From Microcaldota archaeon (lineage in GTDB: Archaea; Micrarchaeota; Micrarchaeia; Anstonellales; Bilamarchaeaceae): a stretch of DNA of 38,417 nt. Numbering within the stretch: the stretch's first letter is position 1; each line of letters starts with the position of its first letter. The stretch is taken from the NCBI GenBank assembly GCA_023248035.1, contig JAHFFJ010000002.1:23448-61864 (forward strand), given 5' to 3'. Below are positions 24,447 through 32,466 of the stretch, piece by piece. The notes under the pieces were generated by a model, which was given only the letters and a program-made list of their open reading frames with translations, did no database searches and had not been told where the DNA came from. The position numbers and the translations under genes were made by a program.

Positions 24447-24749
24447 CTACCTGTACATGTTGTTTTTTCTTTCGTTCATTATGTTTTCCCAAATTCTTTC
24501 CACTTTCATTGACCATGGATCCAGCCCTGGAGTTCCTCTATCATGACTCTCGGAAATAGTTACTGGCATTTTTTCCTTTCCTATCAGTATACTGTAAGCC
24601 TCAGTTATCTCCCGGAATTTTTGCTCTGCTGATGGATCTTTGTTTCGGTCGGGGTGATATTTGAGTGCGAGCCTCCGGTAGGCCTTTTTGATTTGGTCCG
24701 GTGTAGCATTATTAGGCACTCCCAATACCTCATGATAATTTTTGGCCAT
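24447..24749 (-). CDS. Short J-domain-only protein
   Basis: This 100-residue protein has residues 1-65 as a complete J domain with HPD ([17 protein letters not shown]). Residues 66-100 are unrelated to DnaJ ([19 protein letters not shown], then a helix). It lacks the Gly/Phe, zinc and substrate domains, so it may be a dedicated DnaK co-chaperone without own client binding. It sits between dnaK (12 bp) and dnaJ (3 bp). The sequence is close to the DnaJ J domain, which suggests a local duplication. Confidence 0.9.
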   Translation of the reverse strand: MAKNYHEVLGVPNNATPDQIKKAYRRLALKYHPDRNKDPSAEQKFREITEAYSILIGKEKMPVTISESHDRGTPGLDPWSMKVERIWENIMNERKNNMYR

Positions 24750-24761
24750 TATTCCACTCCT

Positions 24762-26618
24762 TTACTTAACTTTTTCATACTTTCCATCAACTACATCGTC
24801 GCCTTTTGCATTATCATCATTACCGCCATTTTGGGTGCTATCCCTTCCGTTTCCCATATCCGGTCCGCCTCCTTGCTGACCATACATAGAACCACCAACT
24901 TCCTGCAAGGCTTTTTTAAGCCTGTCGATTTCGGAATTTATAGCAGCAACATCATCGCCCTTTAAAACTTCTTCAAGTTTCTTTTGTGCCTCTGCTATTT
25001 TATCGTACTGCTCTTTTGAGAGTTTATCCTTAAACTCATCCACTGTCTTTTTGGCAACATAAACGAGAGATTCTGCCTCATTCCTTGCAGTTGCAAGTTC
25101 AAATGCTTTCTTATCTGCATCTGCAAATTTCTCTGCCTCTGCCATCTTATTCTTTATTTCATCATCCTTCATCTTTAATGGGGCAGTCACTCTCATGCTC
25201 TGCTCCTTGTTGCTGGCCTTATCTTTGGCGCTCACATGCAGTATTCCGTTTGCATCTATGTCAAATGCTACTTCAACCTGCGGCACTCCTCTGGGTGCTG
25301 GTGGGATTCCAAGTAAAGTAAACTTTCCAAGTTCCACGTTATCTTTTGCCATCGGTCGCTCTCCTTGTAAAATATGGACATCTACCGCAGTCTGCATATC
25401 TGCTGCAGTTGAGAACACCTGGCTTTTCTTTGTGGGGATAGTGGTGTTCCGATCTATAAGTTTTGTCATAACTCCACCCATGGTTTCAAGTCCAAGAGAA
25501 AGCGGAGTAACATCCAAAAGCAGAATATCTTTTACTTCACCAGATAGTACTCCTCCTTGGACTGCAGCTCCCATTGCAACACATTCCATAGGGTCAATTC
25601 CACGCTCTACCTTCTTGCCAAGCGTATCCTCGACAAATTTCTGGACAATCGGCATTCTGGTCGGTCCACCTACCATAATTATCTTCTCTATATCATTGGG
25701 CGAGAGTTTAGCGTCCTTGAGTGCATTTTCCATAGGTGCCCGGCATCGCTCTATAACTGGTCGAATAAGGTCTTCGAGCTTTGCCCTGCTAAGTTTGTGT
25801 ACAAAATGCTTTGGTTGGTTGGCAACCGATGTTAAGAAAGGCAGATTGACTTCAGAATCAAGCGATGTTGAAAGTTCGATCTTCGCCTTTTCTGCAGCTT
25901 CAAGTATTCTTTGTTGTGCCTGGCGATCCTTTGAAATGTCCACCCCACTTTCTTTCCTAAACTGGTCAGAAAGATATTCGCAAATGATACAATCCATATC
26001 AGTTCCGCCCAACTGTGTATCTCCGTTGGTAGATCGTACTTCGAAAACCCCGCCTCCAAAGTCCATTATGGTTACATCTAAGGTTCCTCCTCCAAGATCA
26101 AATACAAGTATCTTCATGTCTTTGCCAGCCTTATCCAGTCCATAAGCAAGGCAGGCTGCAGTTGGTTCGTTTACAAGTCTAACTACTTCTAAACCCGCTA
26201 TTTCTCCAGCATCTTTTGTAGCCTGTCTCTGGTTGTCGTTGAAGTAAGCTGGAACAGTAATCACTGCCTTCTCTACTTTTTCACCCAAAAATTCTTCTGC
26301 ATCTTTTTTTATCTTCTGCAAGATGTATGAGGAAAGTTCCTGCGGGCGGTATTCCTTTCCAAATATGTTATACTTGTAATCCGTTCCCATCTTTCTTTTG
26401 AAGGCAAAAACCGTTCCTTCGGTATTAGTTACTGCCTGGCGCCTTGCCGGTTCACCTATTATCCTTTGCCCATCTCGTGTGAGGGCAACATAACTTGGAA
26501 ATGCTTTTCCGTATTGTGTTATTCCCTCTGCACTTGGTATTATTTTTGGCCTACCTCCTTCGAGGAAAGCAGCAGCTGAATTACTTGTTCCAAGATCGAT
26601 ACCTATTATTTTGCTCAT
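24762..26618 (-). CDS. dnaK: Chaperone DnaK (Hsp70)
   Basis: This 618-residue Hsp70 starts [12 protein letters not shown] and carries [33 protein letters not shown] and [15 protein letters not shown] in the ATPase domain. The linker is [15 protein letters not shown], followed by the substrate-binding domain, a helical lid and a Gly/Asn/Asp-rich tail. The N-terminal domain lacks the large extra loop of some proteobacterial forms by eye ([18 protein letters not shown]). A GGTGAGG ribosome-binding site sits just before the ATG, and a 10-bp hairpin lies immediately upstream of that. DnaK in archaea is generally taken as acquired from bacteria. Confidence 0.98.
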   Translation of the reverse strand: MSKIIGIDLGTSNSAAAFLEGGRPKIIPSAEGITQYGKAFPSYVALTRDGQRIIGEPARRQAVTNTEGTVFAFKRKMGTDYKYNIFGKEYRPQELSSYILQKIKKDAEEFLGEKVEKAVITVPAYFNDNQRQATKDAGEIAGLEVVRLVNEPTAACLAYGLDKAGKDMKILVFDLGGGTLDVTIMDFGGGVFEVRSTNGDTQLGGTDMDCIICEYLSDQFRKESGVDISKDRQAQQRILEAAEKAKIELSTSLDSEVNLPFLTSVANQPKHFVHKLSRAKLEDLIRPVIERCRAPMENALKDAKLSPNDIEKIIMVGGPTRMPIVQKFVEDTLGKKVERGIDPMECVAMGAAVQGGVLSGEVKDILLLDVTPLSLGLETMGGVMTKLIDRNTTIPTKKSQVFSTAADMQTAVDVHILQGERPMAKDNVELGKFTLLGIPPAPRGVPQVEVAFDIDANGILHVSAKDKASNKEQSMRVTAPLKMKDDEIKNKMAEAEKFADADKKAFELATARNEAESLVYVAKKTVDEFKDKLSKEQYDKIAEAQKKLEEVLKGDDVAAINSEIDRLKKALQEVGGSMYGQQGGGPDMGNGRDSTQNGGNDDNAKGDDVVDGKYEKVK

Positions 26619-26632
26619 ATACCCTCACCTCT

Positions 26633-26654
26633 GAAAAGGACCAAGGTCCTTTTC
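26633..26654 (-). promoter_or_regulatory. Perfect 10-bp hairpin before the dnaK ribosome-binding site
   Basis: GAAAAGGACC and GGTCCTTTTC are separated by two bases (22 nt in all). In the grpE-dnaK mRNA this hairpin ends a few bases before the GGTGAGG Shine-Dalgarno of dnaK. It could be a processing or stability element, or a heat-opened structure. It has no long U tract, so a terminator is less likely. Confidence 0.55.
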
Positions 26655-26720
26655 TAATCTCCTTTTCTTTGAAAGGTTTCTTTCCAACTTCCTTTTCTTT
26701 GAACGGTTCTTTTCTAATCT
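26651..26720 (-). repeat. Imperfect 30-bp tandem repeat, grpE-dnaK spacer
   Basis: CCTTTTCTTTGAAAGGTTTC (26661-26680) plus TTTCCAACTT is followed at exactly 30 bp by CCTTTTCTTTGAACGGTTCT plus TTTCTAATCT. The ending TTTCTAATCT also occurs 60 bp away at 26651-26660, so at least two full units and a partial one are present. It is not coding: in-frame TAG codons interrupt it on the mRNA strand. It gives an unusually long purine-rich spacer (131 bp) inside a tight operon. Confidence 0.6.
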
Positions 26721-26749
26721 CCCTCTACTTTCAAACTTCCCATATCCTT

Positions 26750-27199
26750 CTATTTTGAGTTTTTATCCAAACTTTCCTGTCCATTACCAACTGCCACTTT
26801 AGCGTGGCGTAATATTTTACCTTTAATCGTATATCCCTTTTGGATTTCTTCAACTACCATTCCCTCTTTACCCCCCACATGGCGTATTGCATCATGCTTG
26901 TAAGGGTCAAATTTCCCATCCAACGATTTCATGGGTTCTACGCCCTCGCGCTTGAGTATGTCTAATAACTTTATGTATATCAGTTCGATTCCTTTCCTAA
27001 TTTCTTTTTGTTCAGCGTTTTGCATATGCTCTAGTGCAATTTGGAATTCATCCACCACGCTTAGCAACTTAAGAGCCAAATCCGCACTGGCATTTTCCCG
27101 TATAATCTCATTCTCCTTAGCGGTGCGTTTTTTATAGTTCTCGAAATCGGCCTGAAGTCTCTTCATACTTTCTTCCAACTCCCTGGGCCTATCATTCAA
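26750..27199 (-). CDS. grpE: GrpE nucleotide exchange factor (5' end uncertain)
   Basis: GrpE exchanges ADP on DnaK. After a long helix (ESMKRLQADFENYKKRTAKENE) comes the four-helix region and the beta domain with KFDPYKHDAIRHVGG and VVEEIQKGYTIKGKILRHAKVAVG, all diagnostic. The track start is a TTG at 27199. The same frame stays open upstream to about 27310 and encodes an acidic stretch (DEQIEAGEDKPLIAPEEEKK) typical of GrpE N-termini, but contains no ATG or GTG. An ATG at about 27285, well spaced from a GGTGAT, is in another frame and stops after 11 codons. Either a non-standard start or a one-base sequence error is possible. Confidence 0.92.
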   Translation of the reverse strand: MNDRPRELEESMKRLQADFENYKKRTAKENEIIRENASADLALKLLSVVDEFQIALEHMQNAEQKEIRKGIELIYIKLLDILKREGVEPMKSLDGKFDPYKHDAIRHVGGKEGMVVEEIQKGYTIKGKILRHAKVAVGNGQESLDKNSK

Positions 27200-27319
27200 A
27201 AGAAGCTCTTTCTCGTGGATAATTTGCTTCTTTTCCTCTTCTGGGGCTATTAAAGGTTTATCCTCACCCGCCTCAATTTGTTCATCTACCGTATAATCAC
27301 CTGATATGCATATTGCTTA

Positions 27320-27364
27320 TTTTTTTAACAATCTGTTTAATATTAGGAAAGATTTTTAAATTTT
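27320..27364. promoter_or_regulatory. Divergent promoter region, grpE operon and regulator
   Basis: Two TATA-like blocks lie back to back. GATTTTTAAATTTT (27351-27364) is about 27 bp before the regulator ATG at 27384. TTTTTTAACA (27321-27330), read leftward, would start the grpE operon near 27300, just before a GGTGAT. The arrangement lets the regulator act on both directions from one short region. Confidence 0.5.
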
Positions 27365-27383
27365 CATACCAAACTATAAATAC

Positions 27384-27788
27384 ATGTCTCAACAACGCCG
27401 TTACTATCGTCAGATCGTTATTCGCTATGTTTCCATTCCCGTACAAGAAGAAAATACCGACAGTGAAATAAACTACATATACCAGTGCCTTGGCCTTGGT
27501 GATGAACGTGACGATGTCGGACGTGAGGTCTTCCGTGCACTTGTAAAGTCAAGCATGCGTGGTGAAGGCATTTCATCGAGAGACATTATGCAGCTTAACG
27601 AAGTTAGCCAGGCTGCCGTGATCTATCATCTTAATCTATTCCAGCGTTCGGGTATTGTAACCAAAGATGGCAGGAACTATTATCTTCGTGCTCCCACTCT
27701 TGAGCAAACCCTCGAAGAGATGGAAAACGATGTCCACCATCGTTTCGCCCATCTAAAATCTATAGCAAAGAAAATACAAGGAAGCTAA
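27384..27788 (+). CDS. Winged helix-turn-helix regulator (ArsR-like), possible heat-shock regulator
   Basis: This 134-residue protein has a charged N-terminus and a winged-helix core (REVFRALVKSSMRGEGISSRDIMQLNEVSQAAVIYHLNLFQRSGIVTKDGRNYYLR), where AAVIYHLNLFQRSG is the recognition helix. It ends in a helix (LEQTLEEMENDVHHRFAHLKSIAKKI) suited to dimerisation. It diverges from grpE-dnaK-dnaJ, so control of the chaperone operon is the natural inference; I see no named match. The transcript looks leaderless. Its stop overlaps the convergent lipoprotein gene. Confidence 0.8.
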   Translation: MSQQRRYYRQIVIRYVSIPVQEENTDSEINYIYQCLGLGDERDDVGREVFRALVKSSMRGEGISSRDIMQLNEVSQAAVIYHLNLFQRSGIVTKDGRNYYLRAPTLEQTLEEMENDVHHRFAHLKSIAKKIQGS

Positions 27789-28687
27789 TTTGTTATGACT
27801 ATACTGTATTCTTTATCATAAGGTAGTGGTTCCCATTTGGTTTGGCTTGCAATTACTGTTTTGAGATCCACATCAAGGTGCATTTGCCTTGTGTAGTTGT
27901 TGCCTTGCTCTTCACGATCAATTACCGAATAGTGTAATGCAACAACATCTCCTGCAAGATTCTTGGAATTCTGCTCCACCTTAATAACTATCCAATATTT
28001 TCCTTTTTGCAATGTTGCATTGAACGGGAATTTTATCCAATTATCACTTAGGGTAGTGGCATTTATCGGTTTTTTGCTCTCTGCAATTAATTTACCTGGG
28101 CCATTATCATCATCTCTGATCTCCATTACAATAACGCTGCTTGGGAGTATGTTATCGTCCAGTCTTTTCATATAAGCTTTTACCAGCACTCCATTTAGGG
28201 TACTTCCCAAATCAAAAGCAGTTGCACGCCATTCCTTAAATGATATCGAATCAATCTCAATGCTGCTGGTATCATTATTTCCCAGTGGTGAAACCTTCCA
28301 GGGAGCTAAGTAGACTGTTTCCTCATCACTCTTAACCTCCACTTTATGGTTTCCTTCAGTGGTTGCTGGTATATCCCAAATTATGTTTATGCTTCCATTT
28401 ATACCTATACTATCAATCCAAATTTCTTTTCCATCGAGGTACCCTTTGAGTGTTTTCCCACCAGCACAGTTTAGCGTCGCATTAAGTTTGCCATTAATTG
28501 AAAACAAAGTGTCTGGGAGAGTAGAAAACTTATAACTCGGAACACATTCATCCTGACCAAGTATGTCACCTGGTAGGTCTATAGTCTGCTCTGAAACTTC
28601 CTCTTTCGGAGTATTTTTTTTGGGAGCAGTGCAACCTAACAACAAAAGAGCTACAATTCCAAAGATGATAATCGTATTAATCTTCAT
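27785..28687 (-). CDS. Secreted lipoprotein, unknown function
   Basis: This product of about 300 residues begins with a signal peptide (INTIIIFGIVALLLLGC), with a lipobox Cys near residue 18. The rest is strand-rich, with Asn and Gly turns suggesting one or two beta-sandwich domains (GSINIIWDIPATTEGNHKVEVKSDEETVYL resembles an Ig-like fold; LNDNWIKFPF-like strands follow). The track starts at a GTG. I choose the ATG giving MKINTIIIF, behind GTGATG. It probably faces outward on the cell surface. The ligand is unknown. Confidence 0.78.
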   Translation of the reverse strand: MKINTIIIFGIVALLLLGCTAPKKNTPKEEVSEQTIDLPGDILGQDECVPSYKFSTLPDTLFSINGKLNATLNCAGGKTLKGYLDGKEIWIDSIGINGSINIIWDIPATTEGNHKVEVKSDEETVYLAPWKVSPLGNNDTSSIEIDSISFKEWRATAFDLGSTLNGVLVKAYMKRLDDNILPSSVIVMEIRDDDNGPGKLIAESKKPINATTLSDNWIKFPFNATLQKGKYWIVIKVEQNSKNLAGDVVALHYSVIDREEQGNNYTRQMHLDVDLKTVIASQTKWEPLPYDKEYSIVITN

Positions 28688-28755
28688 TGTCATCACTTGT
28701 AATAATTATTTAAATTAAAACGCCTCGGCCGGGATTCGAACCCGGGTCGCAAGAG

Positions 28756-28861
28756 CTCCGTTGCGCTTTTTAGTAAAAAGCGCCCAAAAACTTTCAGTTC
28801 AAAAACCCATTAAGGATTTTACATTTAATGATTTTGGGGCGCCTTTTTTCAAAAGGTGCAA
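28756..28861 (-). other. tRNA-Asp intron 2, anticodon loop
   Basis: This is an approximately 106-nt insertion at the usual 37/38 site. Three hairpins follow each other in RNA sense: GCACCTTTTGAAAAAAGGCGC, a long stem opened by GCGCCCCAAAA and closed by TTTTTGGGCGC, and GCGCTTTTTACTAAAAAGCGC. TTGC and GCAA near the ends can close the structure. The same three-part design occurs in the tRNA-Tyr D-loop intron. Confidence 0.85.
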
Positions 28862-28883
28862 TGACAGTCTTGTATGCTAACCA

Positions 28884-28925
28884 TTTTATCTTCAGTGCGA
28901 GCCAGAAAGGCGAGCGTACTGAAAG
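28884..28925 (-). other. tRNA-Asp intron 1, D-loop
   Basis: This is an approximately 42-nt insertion between AG and TGG of the D-loop. It contains the hairpin TTCAGT...ACTGAA around a GCC/GGC inner stem. The exact ends could shift by a few bases. It is unlike the other four introns in sequence. Confidence 0.8.
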
Positions 28926-28945
28926 CTACACTACCGAGGCTTTCT

Positions 28946-28968
28946 AAAATTTTGCAAAGCAAAATTTT
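28946..28968. repeat. Perfect 10-bp inverted repeat upstream of tRNA-Asp
   Basis: AAAATTTTGC and GCAAAATTTT are separated by AAA. The element ends six bases before the first base of tRNA-Asp (minus strand), in the position of the promoter or precursor leader. It may be a leader hairpin, a promoter element or a protein site; the sequence alone does not decide. Confidence 0.5.
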
Positions 28969-29061
28969 GTCTAACTAATCCCTACAAAATGCTCAAAAGC
29001 AAGGAAATAGTAACAAAAGAATACGAAATTGGTTTTAAAAAAGAATCGTTAATAGCATGTC

Positions 29062-29916
29062 ATGATAGATCTCCATACCCATACCTCTGCAAGCGATGGT
29101 ACTCTCGAATTTGGAGAACTTGTTTTAGAGGCAAAACGTGTTGGCCTAAATGCTATTGCTATAACTGACCATGATTCAGTTGACTCTGCAATGAAAATCA
29201 CCGGTCGTGAGCCAGTCAAAACTATCCCGGGAATCGAAATTACTGTTTTTGATTCAGAATTTGATTATGAAGATATTCATGTTCTTGGTCTTTTCATCAA
29301 CCCAAAAAATATCCTGCTTTCAAAAACCCTCAAAAAACTAGAGAAAGAAAGGGAAGACCAGAAGAAAGCTACCATAGTAAAACTTCAGGAACTTGGTTAT
29401 GAAATAACGTTTGATCAAGTTCGCAAAAAAGCTGCGGGTTCGATAGGTCGTCCCCACATTGCAAAAACTCTTATCGAAAAATATCCCCAAGAGTTTCGAT
29501 CTATTGGTGAGGTTTTTGACAAATTGCTCGATCGGCATGGAAAAGCCTATGTTGAGCGAAAAACATTTTTTGGTTTTAGGGCTGCAATATCACTAATAAA
29601 AAACTCTGGTGGCTTAAGTTTTATTGCACACCCCGGCCATTATCCTTATGATAAGAAACTTATTGCTGATTTCAAGGCTGTGGGGGGAGATGGTATTGAA
29701 GTCTACTATAACTATCATCTTAATCAGAAGAAAATAAGTGAAAATGAAAGTACTCGGTTAATTGAAAACTATCACTCTATATCATGCGAGTTTGATCTTC
29801 TTGAGAGTGGGGGTTCGGATTTTCATGGCGCAAACAAGGGTCATGCACTTGGGGAATTTAGTGTTCCAGATGAGTTACTTATTTCACTCAAAAAACAATT
29901 AAGAAAACCTTTATAA
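29062..29916 (+). CDS. PHP-domain phosphoesterase (YciV/RNase AM-like)
   Basis: This 284-residue PHP-fold metal-dependent phosphoesterase has motif I DLHTHTSASDGT, motif II ITDHDSVD, EITVF as the glutamate motif, FIAHPGHY and SGGSDFHGANKGHALGEF. The order and length agree with the YciV/TrpH group, where studied members act on 3'-phosphoadenosine 5'-phosphate or degrade RNA from the 5' end; the substrate here is inferred only. GGTTTTAAAAAAG lies about 25 bp before the ATG. The gene ends 37 bp before purH, whose promoter lies in its last codons. Confidence 0.9.
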   Translation: MIDLHTHTSASDGTLEFGELVLEAKRVGLNAIAITDHDSVDSAMKITGREPVKTIPGIEITVFDSEFDYEDIHVLGLFINPKNILLSKTLKKLEKEREDQKKATIVKLQELGYEITFDQVRKKAAGSIGRPHIAKTLIEKYPQEFRSIGEVFDKLLDRHGKAYVERKTFFGFRAAISLIKNSGGLSFIAHPGHYPYDKKLIADFKAVGGDGIEVYYNYHLNQKKISENESTRLIENYHSISCEFDLLESGGSDFHGANKGHALGEFSVPDELLISLKKQLRKPL

Positions 29917-29953
29917 GATACCCTATCCAACTCAATAACTGAAGGAAAGTTTC

Positions 29954-31504
29954 ATGAAAATTCGCCGTGCACTTTTAAGTGTTCACAACAAGGAAGGAAT
30001 CGTGGAATTTGCATCCGCACTTAACGAACTAGGTATTGAGATAATATCAAGTGGCGGAACGGCAAAATTCCTTTCAGAAAGCGGCATCAAAGTTATTGAT
30101 ATATCTGGTTTTACCAATTCTCCTGAAATGCTTGATGGTAGGGTAAAAACTCTTCATCCAAAAATCCATGGAGCTATTCTTGCTGATCGTGAAAACAAAA
30201 AACATATGGAAGAGGTAAAAAAGCGGGAAATTTCACTAATCGATCTAGTTGTGGTCAATCTTTACCCGTTTGAAGAGACTGTAAACAAGAAATCATCAAT
30301 GAAGGAAATAATAGAAAATATCGATATTGGCGGACCTACTCTGCTTAGAGCATCAGCCAAAAACTACCGTAACGTTGCCGTTATCTGCAACCCTCAAAGA
30401 TACGGGGAAATTTTAAAGGAAATGAAAAATAGTGAGGGTTGGCTATCCCAAAAAACTCTTGAACGCCTTGCAATTGAGGCGTGGGAGCAGGTTTCACACT
30501 ACGATGTTTTCATAGAACAATTCTTCAGGAGAAAATTCGGATTTCAGGATGAATTTCCAGAATACCTTAACCTTACCTTCCACAAAAAACAATCTCTTCG
30601 CTATGGGGAAAATCCACACCAGCGGGCTACGGTCTATCGTGATGAACATTTCCATAACCCTTCTTCACTTGATGCAAAACAAATTCAGGGAAAAGAGCTT
30701 TCCTACAATAATATTTTGGACTGCAATGCTGCATACAAACTAATTCGTGAATTTGATGAACCAACCGGGGTCATAGTGAAGCACAACAATCCTTGTGGGG
30801 TTGCTTCTTCCAATAGCATACTTGAAGCGTTCAAGATGGCAAAAGCTGTTGATCCGGAGGCATCTTTTGGTGGTGTGGTGGCGCTTAATCGTAAAGTGGA
30901 TAAAAATCTTGCAGAAGAGATAATCAGCAAATTTGTTGATATTGTAATGGCCCCTGCTTTTGATGATGGTGCCCTGGAAGTTTTGCGTTCAAAGAAGAAT
31001 ATGCGTGTCATGGACACGCCCGGTATCAATGTTAAACGTCTTCCTTATCGGAAATACCGATCGATACTTGGCGGTCTTCTTGTTCAGGATGCAAATGTAA
31101 AAATGATCGATGAAATAAAGGTCGTCACAAAAAGAAAGCCAACTGAAAAAGAAATGAAATCCCTCCTTTATGCATGGAAAATAGTCAAGTACGTCAAATC
31201 AAATGCCATTGTTTATGCACGAGAAAACCGTGCAGTTGGTATCGGTGCAGGTCAGATGAAAAGGGTGGATGCTGCCAAATTAGCTGCAATGATATCAAAA
31301 GACTATGGGGAATCTGTTGAAGGCTGTGCAATGGCAAGCGATGCTTTCTTCCCATTTCGTGATGGTATAGATTATGCCTCCAAGCTTGGTATTACTGCAA
31401 TTATACAGCCTGGTGGTTCAATAAAAGATTCCGAAGTGATAAAGGCAGCAGATGAACATAATATCGCTATGGTGTTTACTGGTATAAGACATTTTAGGCA
31501 CTAA
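29954..31504 (+). CDS. purH: Bifunctional AICAR transformylase/IMP cyclohydrolase
   Basis: This 516-residue enzyme performs the last two steps to IMP. The N-terminal MGS-like cyclohydrolase domain starts RRALLSVHNKEGIVEFA and includes SGGTAKFL and DGRVKTLHPKIHG. The transformylase domain has LRYGENPHQRA, KHNNPCGVA, FGGVVALN and the end block AMASDAFFPFRDGIDYA. Many archaea use PurP and PurO for these steps instead, so a PurH marks the bacterial-type route. CCTTTATAAGAT inside the end of the preceding gene is a likely TATA box, with GAAGGAAAG as ribosome-binding site. Confidence 0.97.
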   Translation: MKIRRALLSVHNKEGIVEFASALNELGIEIISSGGTAKFLSESGIKVIDISGFTNSPEMLDGRVKTLHPKIHGAILADRENKKHMEEVKKREISLIDLVVVNLYPFEETVNKKSSMKEIIENIDIGGPTLLRASAKNYRNVAVICNPQRYGEILKEMKNSEGWLSQKTLERLAIEAWEQVSHYDVFIEQFFRRKFGFQDEFPEYLNLTFHKKQSLRYGENPHQRATVYRDEHFHNPSSLDAKQIQGKELSYNNILDCNAAYKLIREFDEPTGVIVKHNNPCGVASSNSILEAFKMAKAVDPEASFGGVVALNRKVDKNLAEEIISKFVDIVMAPAFDDGALEVLRSKKNMRVMDTPGINVKRLPYRKYRSILGGLLVQDANVKMIDEIKVVTKRKPTEKEMKSLLYAWKIVKYVKSNAIVYARENRAVGIGAGQMKRVDAAKLAAMISKDYGESVEGCAMASDAFFPFRDGIDYASKLGITAIIQPGGSIKDSEVIKAADEHNIAMVFTGIRHFRH

Positions 31505-32466
31505 AGACTCTTAGCATACCGCTCTGACAGTAAAACATAGCGATCGATCATCTCCCTTACTTTATTGTCTTTTTTACCCATCCATTCTATAGTTGCTATT
31601 TTTGCCCGCACATTGGCCCTATAACATTTGTAGAAAGGTAAAAGGGTTTCAAGTTCAGGGTCTTTGGTTTTCTCAAGATAACTTTCAACAAAAAAATCCG
31701 ACAAATCGCTTCTTCCTGCAAAATCAAGATCCATTGCCATAAATGCTATATCACTAACAACATCAATACACCGAAAATCATTGCTAAACTCTATACAGTC
31801 GATTATTTTTAACCCATTATCGAAAAAAATATTCCCCATGTGTAAATCGCCATGACAATCACGTACATATCCATCGTTTGCTCGTTTTTCTATCAATTTT
31901 TTGTTTCTTCTGAGAAAATCTTGCGAGCACCTTAGTATATTGTCCACCCAGTTTCCAAATCCTGAAGCCTTGTCTATAGTTTGCCTATAACTGCCAAGAT
32001 CCATCACCTGCTCACTTATCATCTGAAATGAACCCATGCTGCCATCGCTAACTCTTTTTGTGTTGTTATGGAAAGCTGCGATTTTTTCTACAATCTCCTT
32101 TACCTCACACTCACCAATGCTATCACTTGCAAGAAGCTTGCTCATTTTACACTCTTCATTCAATTTTTTCATTTTAACCGCATAATCAATTATCTCTCCA
32201 TAAGTGTTACCTTCTAATACAAGCCCTTTTTCACTTCTCACCACACTAACTACGCCAAGATAAACTTCTGGCGAAAGCCTTCGATTAAGTCTCACTTCTT
32301 CATTACAAAAATACTCCCTTCTTTCTATTGTGGAAAAATCAAGGAATGAAAACTTCACTGGTTTTTTTATCTTGAAAACTTCCTGCCCCATTAATATCCA
32401 GGATATGTGAGTCTCAGATAATTCGAAGCCATCTCTAACAAGTTCTTCTATTTCTTTTGCTTCCAT
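31501..32466 (-). CDS. Aminoglycoside phosphotransferase-fold kinase (COG2187-like)
   Basis: This 321-residue APH/choline kinase-fold protein has the catalytic HGDLHMGNIFF near residue 205 and the metal-binding IIDCIEF soon after. The N-terminal part VFKIKKPVKFSFLDFSTIERREYFCNEEVRLNRRLSPEVYLGV is characteristic of COG2187. In many bacteria this domain is fused in front of a P-loop kinase; here the P-loop protein is the next gene upstream, overlapping by 19 bp. The substrate is unknown. The 3' end meets purH with a 4-bp overlap. Confidence 0.85.
   Translation of the reverse strand: MEAKEIEELVRDGFELSETHISWILMGQEVFKIKKPVKFSFLDFSTIERREYFCNEEVRLNRRLSPEVYLGVVSVVRSEKGLVLEGNTYGEIIDYAVKMKKLNEECKMSKLLASDSIGECEVKEIVEKIAAFHNNTKRVSDGSMGSFQMISEQVMDLGSYRQTIDKASGFGNWVDNILRCSQDFLRRNKKLIEKRANDGYVRDCHGDLHMGNIFFDNGLKIIDCIEFSNDFRCIDVVSDIAFMAMDLDFAGRSDLSDFFVESYLEKTKDPELETLLPFYKCYRANVRAKIATIEWMGKKDNKVREMIDRYVLLSERYAKSL

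Larger units (their letters stand above)
28721..28940 (-). tRNA. tRNA-Asp (GTC) with two introns
   Basis: The 220-nt minus-strand precursor folds to a 72-nt tRNA once two insertions are removed. The acceptor GCCTCGG/CCGAGGC pairs fully, with discriminator G. The D stem is GTGT/GCAT, the anticodon stem CAAGA/TCTTG with loop CTGTCAC (anticodon GTC), and the T arm CCGGG-TTCGAAT-CCCGG. One intron of about 42 nt interrupts the D-loop, and one of about 106 nt lies after position 37. Boundaries come from the cloverleaf, not from experiment. It lies downstream of nothing obvious and has its own start region. Confidence 0.93.

Noticed and set aside
25195-26145. 316-aa ORF antisense to dnaK
   Set aside because: It lies wholly within the dnaK coding sequence on the other strand, is Ser/Pro/Phe-rich as expected of an antisense shadow, and dnaK is unmistakable.
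28721-28940. Trans-spliced or permuted tRNA halves
   Set aside because: Both 5' and 3' parts of tRNA-Asp are in normal order in one precursor, so plain introns explain it. The same holds for tRNA-Tyr.
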